Shown: positions 1 through 10,900 of the stretch, in pieces | Layout of the letters: every line of letters begins with the position of its first letter | How positions within the stretch are numbered: the stretch's first letter is position 1 | Source of the DNA: Undaria pinnatifida | Taxonomy: Eukaryota > Sar > Phaeophyceae > Laminariales > Alariaceae | Direction: 5' to 3' | DNA: 64,000 nucleotides | Assembly: GCA_012845835.1 (NCBI GenBank) | Contig: JABAKD010000023.1 | Span: 5,810,137 to 5,874,136 of the forward strand | Translations under genes and position numbers: made by a program | Notes under the pieces: model-generated | The model's input: the letters and a program-made list of their open reading frames with translations, nothing else | The model's database searches: none | Told to the model about the DNA's origin: nothing

Positions 1-1140
1 CCGCCTCTTCTGCCCCCGCTCCCGCTTCTCGAATGCGCTTTGGAGCCGCCCACAACCCGGGCGGAAATAAATTCGCGCGCCAACCTGGCACATTCCGTAA
101 CGGCAATCGACAGCTCGACGGCGGTACGGCACCGTCGACAACACTGTCGGGGGGTACCTATTTTGGCTTCAGAAGATGCTCGTGTTCTGTTGCTAGCCTG
201 TCCAGTAATGCAGCACAGACTGCCTCTGTCAAGAGCCCACGGGCTCCTGCGCCGTTTGCGGACGATTCTCACGGCGTAGTACCGGCGGCGGAAACTAGCG
301 CTTCAAGCGTGGTTTCCTCCAGCCAGGTAATTTTTTTTCTTTTCTTTCTTTCTTTTTCGACGGCGAGAACGCGCGCTTTCAGCGACGTTCTCCTCGGTCA
401 TGGTCTGAGTTCGGCAACGGGAACCGCGCTTCCAGCGCCGTTTCCCTCAGCCGCGGCATAAACTCAGCAATGGGGGTACGCGCTCCAAACGCCGCCCCCA
501 TCAACCATGGCACGGGAGCCTACGCTTTGCGCGCTCCCCCTCTAGGTACGCGCCGCGCAACAATATAGCTGCAGCGACAGCGCGTCGCCTTTTTACGCGT
601 ATGTGTGCATCTCCCCCTCTCCCTGACCAGGCGGTGGCGGTCGGTTTGAGGTGTGGGACGGTCGACCCTCGAAACACTTTTTCTGACCACGAGGTGGCGG
701 TCGATTTGAGGTGTGGGAAGGCCAACACTAAAACACCGAGATCTTTTGCGAGGCTCGATCCGGTGTTTGCTCGCGATAAGAGCGGGCGCTCTGTCCTTTT
801 TTCCATCAAGGAGGAGTCGACAAGATTAGCTACCTCGTCTCCCTTCTCCAAGAGACATAACGGAAGAGAGCCTCCTCGGGTAAAAATATTATTGTCTTGC
901 CCGAGCCCCGCTCCAGAAGACGCCCACAGGGTTTACGGACCCTGCTTCGTCTTTTAACACGCTAACCCACGTGTTTCAGGCTACGTCTGCCCCAGTGGCA
1001 CAGGAAGAAGATCCGACACTGCGTGACGGGCCAGTGGTGACTCCACGGCCTCCAGCCTGATCAGCTGGACGCTATTCCCGTAAATTTACGGAAGAATCGC
1101 GCCTCTCGTCAAGCAGAAACAGCTCAGAGCCCTTGCCCCT
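1..1140. other. No supported gene; short tandem duplication
   Basis: Several overlapping frames are open here, but none shows a recognisable domain and GC richness explains the openness. A duplication of about 60 bp is visible: a block starting near 625 (tgaccaggcggtggcggtcg) recurs near 685 with a few changes. This may be the upstream part of the damaged retroelement that follows. Confidence 0.5.
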
Positions 1141-1978
1141 TCGGGCGCAGTTAGAGCAGTTTTCTTGCGATTATACGCCAAAAAGCGAAAAGGCCACGAC
1201 GCGAGAAACCGTGGGTTCGGACTCGCGTCGTGCTCCCGAGGCCTGGTGTTCCTGAGGGGGGCATTACAGGCTCAAAGAGCCGAGGACTGGTGTTCCCAGA
1301 CGGGGACATTACAGACCCAAATGCCCAAAGAGGCTACCGACGGGTTGACACCGTCGGTGTTGGACTCTTTTTGGGGTGTAATGAGGGCGGCTTCTTACGA
1401 GTTTCCGCCAGCGAGTGAGGAGGACCCGAGGCGAGAAACCCCAGATTCGGACTCGCATGTTGCTCCTGAGGCCTGGTGCTCCCGCAAGGGGACATTACAG
1501 GCCAAAGAGCCGAGGACTGGTGTTCCCAGACGGGGACATTGCAGACCCAAATGCCAAACGAGGCTACCGACGGGTTGGCACCGTCGGTTTTGGACTCGTT
1601 TTCGGGTGCAATGAGAGCGGCTTCTTACGAGTTTCCGCCAGCGAGTGAGGAGGACCCGAGGCGAGAAACCCCAGGTTCGGACTCGCATGTTGCTCCCGAG
1701 GCCTGGTGCTCCCGCAAGGGGACATTACAGGCCCAAGTAGCCGAGGACTGGTGTTCCCCAAAGGGGACATTGCAGAACCACAAATGTCCAACGAGGCTAC
1801 CGACGGGTTGGCACCGTCGGTTTTTGCCATTTTTCGGGCGCAGTTAGAGCGGATTCTCGCGCTTTTCCGCCAACGAACGAAGAAAGACCCGAGGCGAGAT
1901 ACCACGGGTTCGGATTCGCGTCGTGCTCCCGAGGCCTGGTGTTCCCGGACGGGGACATTGCAGCCCAAATTTCAACAC
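1140..1978 (+). repeat. 231-bp tandem repeat, about 3.5 copies
   Basis: The block beginning with gcgagaaacc returns near 1199, 1430, 1661 and 1892, a period of 230-233 bp. Each unit holds two or three smaller copies of a segment containing tggtgttcc...ggggacattacag. The array ends just before the NADAR-like frame, so it may be 5' untranslated or promoter sequence of that unit or of the retroelement. The open frames across it change from unit to unit and look incidental. Confidence 0.85.
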
Positions 1979-1989
1979 GGATTTTGACC

Positions 1990-2490
1990 CTTCTCTCGAA
2001 TACTCCACAGCCAAAGTGGTGTTATTCTGGCAGCCCCCATCCTATTTTCCACCGTGGTCCCCTTCGTCGTTTGCCGTGGACGAGGTACCATATTCTTGCG
2101 CGGAGCAGTACATGATGGCCGAAAAGACCAAGTTTTTGCAAGACCATCGAGCAGTAGGGCTCATTATGTCGTCGCCTCGTCCAAGCATACGCAAACGCAT
2201 CGGTCGAGGCGTGCGCAACTTTGACTCCGCTGTTGGGGACAGGGAGAAGCAAAACGCCGTGTCGCCTGGCACCTACGCCAAATTCACGCAGAATCCAGCC
2301 ATAAAAAAATTACCTCTTGAGCTCTGACAACAAGCTTCTGGCTGAATCCAGCCCTCTGAACCCAGTGTGGGGCATTGGCCTCCGGGCGGATGGTCCCAGG
2401 GCCAACAACCCATGCCAGGGGAGAGGAAAAACTTGCTCGGTGAGGCACTTTATGCCGTTCGCGCAGCTATTTGCGACAATGAGACCGGGT
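1990..2490 (+). pseudogene. Decayed NADAR (YbiA-like, DUF1768) domain
   Basis: In one frame (to about 2310) the translation has SFAVDEVPYSCAEQYMMAEK followed by RKRIGRGVRNFD and GTYAKFTQNP. This matches the NADAR pattern, with the Glu of the EQYMMAxK motif and the GRxVxxFD segment. The domain continues in a second frame (LAESSPLNPVWGIGLRADGP, 2335-2400) and ends in a third (KNLLGEALYAVRAAI, 2428-2475), so at least two frameshifts break it. The usual Trp after FDSAV is Gly here, and the Asp of the SPxDxxWGIGL motif is Asn. NADAR proteins are N-glycosidases linked to ADP-ribose, NAD and riboflavin-intermediate metabolism. The domain lies between a tandem repeat and a Ty3/Gypsy integrase, so it was either captured by the element or is a host gene fragment. 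The family call is firm; function is lost or very doubtful. Confidence 0.82.
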
Positions 2491-2499
2491 CGGCGCACC

Positions 2500-4026
2500 C
2501 GGCCTCCCCTAGTCGGTTCCGCACCTGCACTGCGAGTGCAAGAACCAAGAAATCTCGTCCGCGCCGCAACCGGACCGTTAACAGCGGCCAGCGCTCGCAA
2601 AGCTTCCCCTTCGGCGTTTCCGACCTATTTCTCGAGCGCGTTGGCCAATGAAAAGCCGTGAAGTTGTGGAGATAGCTTCTAGCGTCGGCCCTGACCTTGC
2701 GATGTCAGAACACTGCCCTTGTTTTGTCGAGAGTACTGTGACGCTGGACGACGTTGTGTTCACTATGAGAATCGCGTATATCAGTCGAGCAACGCTCGCT
2801 CGGAGAGGCTCTGGACTCCCATAGATTTGGGGACCGGCAGCATTGCTTGGGTTCCCAAACGCCTCCGAGGATACTGAGGGGAACAAAGTTCCGCATATCC
2901 TCCGGCCACAAGGCATAGGAGAGCATTGGCAAAGTGGGGACCCTCAATGCACGAGTCCAGCGGTAGCTTGAGTTCGTCACCGCGTTCGATTGCACACTCG
3001 AGTACCGCAAAGGCAGCGCCAAGGGCATCGCCGATTTTTCCGGCCCGTTTTCCAGAGCCCGCTACGGAGTACGACCGCAGTGGCTTGAAAGAATTCAACC
3101 TCGTGGGGTTGACAAGCCCCAACCCCGTTGGAGATAGCGGTATCTACCTCCTACGGACCCGTGGGCTGCGCGCTCCCCCCTCGCCGATCCCAGGAGTCGG
3201 TTCGGGTGGACTCGCGCCCCTCGCCAAAAGCACTGTCTTGGGTGGGCTCGTGCCCCACACCGAAAGCACTGCTTTGGGTGGACTCGAACCCCTCGCCGAA
3301 AGCACTGTCTTGGGTGGGCTCGTGCCCCGCACTGCACATGCTGCCTTGGGTGGGCTCCCTCTCACCTCTACCGCGTTTTACGATTTTCGCACACACGAGC
3401 CACGTATAAGGATTGACGGCCTTTCTGTTTCCCCGGGGAGATTCGTCGCTTGTGTTTCTGCCTCCGTCGCCACTACCGAAGGCTGTACCGGCCGCGGGTC
3501 GATTTCACCTGCCGCCGACACTGTTTTCGCTTCGGTTTTTGCCATACCCATCGAGGGCGGCACGGGCTCCGCAGAAGCCCTGGCTGCAGCGACGCCCATC
3601 GCACAGCCGACTTATCTATCCCGGAGTTCTTTACAGGAGACGGACCCCGCCGCGACCACCGGTTCGACTGTGTCCGTCTCCGCCATGCTTGGCACTCCAG
3701 CCCCTCCGTCGTCGACGACGCGCCGACGAACCGCGACAACAACGGGTAATGCACCCCCGCTGTAGATTATGGATTCGGGCCCGGCGGGGCCCCTCGGCCT
3801 TCTTGCGGGCGAAGTACAACCCCGTCGCGAGTTCCACGGCCGCAGCCGACCCCGTCGATGCCGCGACCCCTGTTCTTGTCGACTCGCCGGCCCGCACGGT
3901 GCCACTACCGTCCGACCGCGACCACGCAGAGCCTATATGGGAACTCCTCTCTAACGGCTTACGCCTTCTCCTGGTGGCACGCCGACCGCATATACAAGGT
4001 CGGACGCCCTTCGCAACGCTGCTGAA
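2500..4026 (+). other. Region between NADAR remnant and integrase; no RT found
   Basis: An open frame at 2926-3765 is Ser/Ala/Pro-rich and includes a 12-residue repeat. Another frame (3413-4111) ends with a segment resembling the end of an RNase H region before integrase (GSESSTLSRHATP). I found no reverse transcriptase YxDD motif and no aspartic protease DTG/DSG block on either strand. The element therefore seems internally deleted or scrambled. The frames are not otherwise recognised. Confidence 0.45.
3205..3362 (+). repeat. 36-bp in-frame minisatellite
   Basis: About four copies of a 36-bp unit (core gaaagcactgtcttgggtgg). They encode 12-residue repeats of the type PLAKSTVLGGLV, PHTESTALGGLE, PLAESTVLGGLV, PRTAHAALGGLP in the frame 2926-3765. 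Because the period is a multiple of three, the frame stays open on both strands, which explains several shadow frames. Confidence 0.85.
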
Positions 4027-6258
4027 TTGCGGTTCGCTGATTCCGTCGCGCGTTATTCACATGGCGATTGGAAGCGAGAGCAGCACGCTGAGCCGACATG
4101 CCACGCCATGATGCGTTACGTTTCTATCGGCCGGCCATCGGTCCTGCCGCCCGACTTTTTGGCGTGCTACCTCTCTCACAAGCGTCCCTCCCTCTCAGAC
4201 ATCCAGGAGCTGGCGGGTAAGGGTCGACTACATACAACCGACGACGACATCGTCCTACTCGTCCGTAAAACGACACTCCCGCCAACAAGCTCTGACAAAC
4301 CGAACTTTGTGGGGCGAGCTGCTTGCTTGCTAAACCACGAGCCAGTTCGCATCTACGTTCCCCTGCTCATGCGCCCTTGGATCATGCAAGCTTGTCACTC
4401 GACGGCCTCCTGCCACCTTGGCACCACGCGCAACGTTGCGCATGCTGGAGCGTTTTCATTGGTGGATTGGCATGAGTGTGTGCACCCGGTGGTGGCTTCG
4501 CCATTGCTTGAAGTGCCACGCGCGGAAAACCCACCGCTGAATGTCCGCTGGCCCGTCATCACAATGCCTCTGCCGGAAGGTCCAGGTATCGCCGTCAGTG
4601 TTGACTACTTCGGCCCCCTTCCGGTCACACCACGAGGCATCACCTACATCCTGCTGTTCACCGATCGCTTCAGTCGTCGGGCCGACATGTTCCCCGTCAC
4701 TGCCGCTGAGTTCACCGCGGAGGGTACAGCCAATATTCTGGTGAATCAATACATCCCCTTGTGGGGGTGCCCGCGCACAATACTCTCGATCAACGGACTG
4801 CAGTTCTGCTCCAAGCTTTCACAAGCTGTATATCAGCTGTTAGGTGTGCACAAGCTTGCTACAAGCTCATATCATCCCAACTGTAACGGGGGCGTTGAGC
4901 GAGTAAATCACACTATGGCACAAATGCTGGCTATGGTCGTCAACGAGCGACAAGACGACTGGGACTCGCATCTGCCCCACCTAGAATTCGCTTACAACAA
5001 CTCTGTCAGCGCGGCGACGGGTTTGGCGCCCAACGAGGTCCACATGGGCAGACTCCCACGCCCCCCCCTGACGGGTTTCGACCGCACAGGTGTCGTGGGA
5101 CACCAGAGTCTGGCCCGTGACCACCTGGCCTATTGCGACTTGGCCACCGATCGACAAAAGCGCGCGAACGGCATTGTCCGCGCACACCACGCCCTCACCG
5201 TTTCCTTTGTTAACCGCAGAAACTCCGCCCTCGCCGACGCGCTGCGTCCAGCACCTAACTTCACTGTGGGTGGCTGGGCATGGGTATACAATTCTGCCTC
5301 TACCATCCGCCAGGGTGAGAAGGCGAACACCGACGCCAAGGTACTCAAGGCCAAACTCGCGCTTCACTGGACGGGCCTGTACAAGGTCCTGGCCGTCGGT
5401 CCCTGCTCCGCCGCCGAGACCCCGGACGGCTCGCCGCTCGGGAGCAACCTCCTTTATTTGGATCTCCCTTCCGACCTGCCTGGTACGAACGCTCGTCGGC
5501 GTGTGGCCATCGAGCGCTGCAAACCCTGTGCCAACCCCCACGACAGCGAGGACATGCTCAAATACCTACCGGCGGGGCTGACGCAGTATGTGCTCAACAA
5601 TTTTTCCAAGAAGTCCCAGCCGTACCACGTCACTCAAAACGACGTTTCGACTCCCCGCCAACGGCTGGAGGTGGAGCAGATCACTGGTCATCAGTCGGTA
5701 CGGGGGCGAGGTGGCGTCATCGCGGTGCTACACAAGACGCATTGGGCGGAACTCTCCGAACCGTCCTGGGAGCGGGAAATGGACCTTCACCTCTCCCGCT
5801 CCCACATCTTGCGTTATTGGACCGGAACCCCGGACCAGCACCGCCAAACCAACCGCCTTTACTGCCGAATGCCGATCGGAGCGGCACAGCGTGAGCTCTC
5901 CCGCAACAACGGGGAACGTTTTCTAGCGCTGGGCTACGCCTGTGTTCCCCGCGCCGATTGGCTCCGTCGCTACCACGACACAGTACTCCCTAAGGGAGCC
6001 CACTTTTGGTACAAGGGAGACGATGGTTTATGGTGGCTAGGAAAAATCAGCGCGAGCACTACCGAGGACAAGATATACCTGGTCCGCTTTCTGGACGACC
6101 CGGGACCGATTAAACTCCCTCTTCCCCCGGCGCGCTACACGACTTCAACGGGAGCCGTACGAGGTTCTTGGTGCTCGCAAGTTCACATCGCCATTGCCTT
6201 TCCTCGCGGAATCCAACGTAACGTAGACGAATCTCGAGGCGGGGCCGTGGCCAGTTGA
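4027..6258 (+). pseudogene. Ty3/Gypsy integrase with chromodomain, inactivated
   Basis: The frame encodes 743 residues from an arbitrary Met; the true pol start lies upstream. It has an RNase H-fold integrase core (SVDYFGPLP, Asp near residue 193; SYHPNCNGGVERVNHTM, Glu near residue 291). The second catalytic Asp of the DD35E triad, expected at residue 255 exactly 35 residues before the Glu, is Ile (ILSINGLQF instead of a SDxG-type motif). The N-terminal zinc finger is out of frame: its CLKC half (HCLKCHARK, about 4502-4528) reads in the neighbouring frame, so compensating indels lie near 4430 and 4530. After the core come a chromodomain-like segment (residues about 547-598, with W..LSEPSWEREMDL) and a Tudor/SH3-like tail (residues about 660-696, FWYKGDDGLWWLGKI). 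This is the chromovirus-like layout of Ty3/Gypsy elements. No RT is left upstream. Read it as a dead retrotransposon fragment. Confidence 0.9.
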
Positions 6259-6779
6259 CTTCCAAGCCACCACCGCTCCTCGATAGTTCTTCATTTTTTT
6301 TAGTTATGAGTTTTTCGTCTTCGTCTTTGGGTTGTTCGTAGTGTCCTGAGGGTCTTTGTCGAGTTTTGGGGCGGTTATTTTCATTTTTTTTTTTGTCCTG
6401 CCGAACCCCCTGCTCAGTGCCGGGTCAGGGTTCGGGTAAAACGCCGCTATCTGAGGCGCAGGGGTGTCGCCGTTTTGTCGTTGTTCAATTTCGCCCTGCC
6501 GACGCCCTCCTCAGCCCAGAGCCGGGGGGGCGACCAGTGTACGGGTCTGTGTGTCTTCTTTTATGTTTTGTGTGTTGTATTTGTTCTGCTTTGTTTTTTT
6601 TTTTCGTCTAAACACTTCCTCCCCTAGCGGGGCTGTAGGTGTTGACACCTTCCATCCCGGGTATTCGTCGCTTCCTCGTCTAACCCCCCCGCCTTGCCGA
6701 TGGCCCGCGGGAGGTTTTTTCGCACGACTACTCCCTTGTGTTAGCGCCTGTGTCCCCCTCTATATCGACGAGGGCTCGC
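6259..6779 (+). other. 3' untranslated stretch of the Gypsy element
   Basis: This stretch is T-rich and pyrimidine-rich with no credible coding frame. It contains a repeated phrase around a run of c or g next to gccctgccg (6405-6530). A polypurine tract and the exact start of the LTR could not be fixed. Confidence 0.5.
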
Positions 6780-7385
6780 CTCGCCATAGTACCTCTTTTG
6801 TGGTTGGTTTACCGTAGAGCCTTTCCTGCCCCCCCCCGCCACACCGGCGGCATGCGGCATGTTCTAGAGCCTTTTCTGCCCCCCCGCCACGCCGGCGGCA
6901 TGCGGCAGGTTTTTGATGGGTGACTATTGCCTTGCTGTAGGGTCTGCTTTTCTTTCTACTGCTTTTCTTCGCGTGTTCCTGGCTCCGTAGCCAGACGGTT
7001 AGAGGTGTGGGAGTGGGTTTTGAGGAGCCGCATCTTCGACTCATGGTCTAGTTCGTAGAACCGGAGTTTCCCCGAATCTCCCATATTTCTGCATATGCGA
7101 CTCATCAGGGTGGGCTAGTGTTAAGATACGGCCTCGAAAGGCCTGTAGGTATCCGAATTAAAGATCATTTGGATGGGTTTCGTATGATAAGGTTGGCGGT
7201 TTATATTCGGGGAAGTTAGGAATTAGATCGGAGGCACGCGCCTCCGATCTCAGAAGAAGCTATCCCGGGCTCTGGTGGAAAACGAATAAAGCTACATCTC
7301 TACGAAGGAACGAAAGTGAGTACTCTCCGAGGACCTGCTCAATTGGCAGACCTGCAGGGGGCACTCTGTGTCCCCCACCTTTAAA
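6780..7385 (+). repeat. LTR-like block following the Gypsy integrase
   Basis: About 600 bp that recurs in inverted orientation at 18717-19313 with high identity. It carries an AATAAA-type signal (cgaataaag, about 7285) and a perfect hairpin with a 10-bp stem (gatcggaggc/gcctccgatc, 7229-7252). It lies downstream of the integrase in the same orientation, and the other copy stands alone, as expected for a 3' LTR and a solo LTR. The 5' LTR is not in the window. Homology ends sharply near ccccaccttta at the 3' side. The 5' boundary is set only by where the second copy stops, so the true LTR could begin earlier. Confidence 0.65.
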
Positions 7386-7389
7386 CTCA

Positions 7390-8830
7390 CATATATATTA
7401 TAAAAAATGAAAATACACTCCAGCTGTGAGATCGAAGATTTCGTCGATACTCATCTTTGCAAGCTGTGTGTGATACTCCGATCGCGCGCATTACGAGTTG
7501 TGTGTCCTCATTAAGGATATAGGTCGGCGACTCCCCTTACAACTACAGTGTAGCTATCAGGGTCAACAGGATGATTTTAGTCAGTCTGTGCGCGGAAACT
7601 ATAAAACCCGTTTCCGAGGGGGACAAAATCTGACAGCTGTGAAGGGAAATGTATCCTTTTATCAAGTGAATCTTGTAAGTCGAATAACCGGTGAGGGGGG
7701 TGGGGCGGAGTTTTGAAAGGACGTGGGGGCCTGGTTTTGATCAAAAGCGAGCGGGTTTGGAGGGGGGGGGGGGGGGGGGGGAAGGGGCAATTTGTGCATG
7801 TAAGCTATAAATCCTTTCGAGGGGATAAATCTGACGGTTTTGGCACCAGTTGATTTTTTGGGGGGGGTTGGGGCGGAGGGGGGGGGGCGTGTGGGGCAGC
7901 TCAATATGTGCCTGGAAACTATACATTATTTTGAGGGGATAAATGTGACGGTTTTGGAAAAAATGCATCAGTTTATCATGTATATCCTGGGGTAAGTCGT
8001 AAATCAGTGAGTAAAGAGAGGGTGGAGTGTTCGAGGGGGTGGGGTTGGGATGGGTTGGGGGGGAGGTGGGGGGTGGGGGCAGGGGGGGGGGAAAGGGCTG
8101 CAGGTGAGGGGTTTGTTATACGTGTGGTGCTAGGTCTAGGCGATTGTGCGGGTGATGGGGAAGAAGGGGGCGTTCGAGGTGGGGGGGGGGGGGGGGACAC
8201 AGCGGCATGGATGGCTCTCGAAAGATAATGAGGTGATATCTTGTGCGTGGAGTGTTTATTAATGTGGCGGATTTCGATGTTTGGTGGGGCGTTTGAGTAA
8301 GGGAGAGCAAGAAGGGGGGGGGGGGGGGGGGAGAGAGATTTTATAGGAGGTTTAGGTCACAAATAATATTCAAATACACTTCGGCTGTGAGATCAAAGAT
8401 ATGTAGCAGCTTGTTATACGCGTGGTGCTAGGTCTAGGCGATCGTGCAGGTGGTTGGAAAAGAGGGGGCGTTGGAGGGGGGCGGGGGCGGGGGGGGGGAA
8501 AGACTTGAAAACTACGTCATGGATGGTCAGAAAGATAATGACGTGATATCAACTGCGTATAGGTGTTTATTACTCAGGCCGATTTTGATTGTGAGTGGGG
8601 CGTTTGGACAAACTAGGCGGAAGGGGAGGGGGAATAGGGGGACGGGGGGGCGGGGGGGGAGGGTTGGGGTTTTTTATGAACACGAGGGGTCAGTGGAGGG
8701 GGAGGGGAGGGGGGGGGCGGGGGCGGGGGGCGGGACATTTCAATATGTGCGCGGAAACTATAAATCCTCAAAGGGGACAAACCTGACGATTGAAGCAATA
8801 GGACATCCCTTTATATCATCTGGCTTGTAA
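7390..8830 (+). repeat. R1 repeat element, long copy
   Basis: It starts with tataaaaaatgaaaatacac followed by a block (ctccagctgtgagatcgaag) found more than ten times in the window. It then repeats a degenerate module at about 7576, 7792, 7908 and 8745. The module core is tgtgc..ggaaactata...gaggggataaat.tgacggtt, followed by a gtttatcatgtatatcctg-type tail. Modules are separated by G homopolymers on this strand. No protein is encoded. It looks like a non-autonomous mobile element or mobile satellite of unknown class. Confidence 0.8.
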
Positions 8831-9360
8831 TTTTTACTATTCTAGAAGGTTTGATGTTAGTTGCAGCATGCAACCCAGTGTTTAAGTGTAGTAAATAACG
8901 TGTAAAATCTTCATAATTTGTTGTTGTATGATACATGGATCGAAAGCTAGAATATTTTATAGATATTTGTAGGTACCATTATTTTCTGACATCGCTAATT
9001 ATAAAAAGAGATACGTTTTGTCAAATACAACAGGCGAGGTGATGTTGTCATGCACTGTTTGTCATCATCATCATACAGTTACCATTATTTTCTGACATCG
9101 CTAATTATACGAAAGAGATACGTATTGCCAAATACAGCATGCGAGGTGATGTATGTGGCCATGTACTGTCTCCGCCATTGAGCATTATTAGAGGGAGGGA
9201 TGCGAATCGTCAGTTAGTTTTAAAGGAACGCTTGGCATACATGTGCTCAATTACGTTACCTCGTTAGTCATACTTGGTATACACGCGCTCAATTACGTTA
9301 CCTCGTTAGTAATACTTCGCTTGGCATAGGTTGGGAGGCGATCATGCAGACGGTATGTAC
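8831..9360 (+). repeat. R1-associated AT-rich segment with tandem duplications
   Basis: A segment of about 106 bp (accattattttctgacatcg) is duplicated in tandem at 8975 and 9081. A second shorter duplication (caattacgttacctcgttag) lies at 9250-9310. The whole stretch recurs inverted at 19317-19560, so it belongs to the mobile unit that includes the long R1 copy. It is non-coding. Confidence 0.75.
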
Positions 9361-9514
9361 GAAATACCCTACGTAATGGGTTGGTAAGGTTGTGTACCGC
9401 AATTTTAACACATCTGCCTGTGTGCTTCCTTTTCCAAATTATTTTTGTCTCAAATAAATGTACGATTTCACGCCCATGATTTTACCTTGTCGATGTGGGG
9501 CTCTGCGGTCGTCA

Positions 9515-9715
9515 ATTTTAAGCCAGAGAAGTGTATATCACAGCTGACGCAATTCATGCCTCCACCAGAAACATATAAAAAGTGAAATCGGGAGTCGGCC
9601 TACGATGTGCCAGGTCCATAGTGGTGCTTACGTCTCACTACAGTACACGCGCCTGGAAAAACCGACTATACTTGCCACCCAAGAAATACTACCACGTATA
9701 CATTGCACGTACGTA
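9515..9715 (+). repeat. R2 retroposon-like copy, left part
   Basis: The block cacagctgacgcaattcatg through ccaagaaatactaccacgta matches the R2 copies at 21305-21700 (+), 11290-11640 (-) and 63255-63600 (-). The copy is interrupted after cacgtacgTA by the element at 9716-10522 and resumes at 10523. R2 copies share a TATA-like acatataaaag and an open frame (HISQLTQFMPPPETYK); this copy is frameshifted there. Confidence 0.75.
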
Positions 9716-10522
9716 CAGTCGACCCCGCTTGAAGGAAACCAAAATTTAGGAAACTCCCCGGTTAAAGGAAACAATTTTTCGCCGAAACACAATACCCCGC
9801 AGAATGTAATATATTTGGGGGGGTCCAGATCTTAGTCCGCGGGCCCCCCTTAAAGCACGTCTCAGCGTACCCTCTTCGCCAGCAGAGAGTAGTCTGCTGC
9901 TTCACCTGCTGTCTGCGGTATGCAAAGATTTGTTTCACCTACCGGTGCGTCCTCTGCACCTGGGTTAAAACGGTGCGGGGAACCCACGTGCACGATCACG
10001 AACCTCGTCTCGGGTATCCACAGCACCTCCTTTCGAAAACGGTGCATTCGTTCACGCATGAAACACAAGTCAAGCGCAGGTCCAAGGAGGGTGGGGAGCT
10101 GCAGGCAACTCTTCGCGATATGTGGAGGAAGTCGTAGCGTCGAGTGTTCGCGGTTTGTCGGCCATACGCCGAATTTTGTGCTTGTGTCCGAATGGCGCTC
10201 CAGTAGAGAGTAACGCAAGAGAGTTTCAGCGTGCGCTCCCCCAGGGGTAAACAAGAGTCACCAGGTGAATTTGAACTGTCCATCAGGTATTTTCTGTGCT
10301 GTGCGGTGGTGTTCAGCAATAAACAATTACTTTCTCGCCGAGTCCCAACCATTTTTTTCATTCCAACAATGCCCTGCCCAGGGCGCACCTTTTGACGTAT
10401 GTACCACCACCATTGACCCCGGGGGTGGTGCGTTCTGATCCCCTGAGGTTTAAGGAAACTTCCCCGTTAAGGGAATATTTTTCGAAGCAAAACCATAAGC
10501 TTCCTTAAAGCGGGGTCGACTG
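9716..10522. mobile_element. Tc1/mariner- or pogo-type DNA transposon with TA target duplication
   Basis: The left end reads CAGTCGACCCCGCTTGAAGG and the right end is its near-perfect inverse (ccttaaagcggggtcgactg). Both ends are flanked by TA. The element splits an R2 repeat, and comparison with the unbroken R2 copy near 21627 shows an empty site at a TA. The inner part has a minus-strand frame of 130 residues (9862-10254) with no recognisable DDE or HTH motif, so this copy looks non-autonomous. The CAGT...ACTG ends with TA duplication are typical of the Tc1/mariner/pogo superfamily. Length is 807 bp. Confidence 0.85.
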
Positions 10523-10900
10523 TAGTACCTATCACTACCATACGACGTGCTGAAGACGAACAGATAACATTTGTTGCACGGACAAAACAACACGAAGAAG
10601 AGGAAGAAGATATCGGTATGAGGCCGGTGGGGAGGGAAGAGAGGGAGTAAACAGCAGCAGTTGTAGTTTTGTTATGGTGAAAACAAACGGTTAGCTGAGA
10701 CATTCAGCGCCATCCACCGTTGGCATCTCTGAGCGGCCCGGGGGAGGGGCAAGGGGGGGAGGCGGGGAAGGGAGGGGACTGGGGGAGGGGGGCAGGGGGG
10801 AGCGGGGGAGGCGGGAGGAGGGAAGGGGGGAGCGGGGGAGGGGGGAGGGGGAAATGGAGGAAGGGGGGAGGGGGGGAAGGGGGAGCGTCATGCCCAAAAG
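10523..10900. repeat. R2 remnant and G/A-rich low-complexity block
   Basis: The R2 sequence resumes at 10523 (gtacctatcactac) for about 50 bases. From 10735 to 10890 the plus strand is an imperfect (GGGGGA)n purine tract. It gives Gly-rich and Pro-rich shadow translations that are not genes. Confidence 0.7.

Noticed and set aside
4981-5541. 186-residue minus-strand frame
   Set aside because: Antisense shadow of the integrase frame, with no independent motif.
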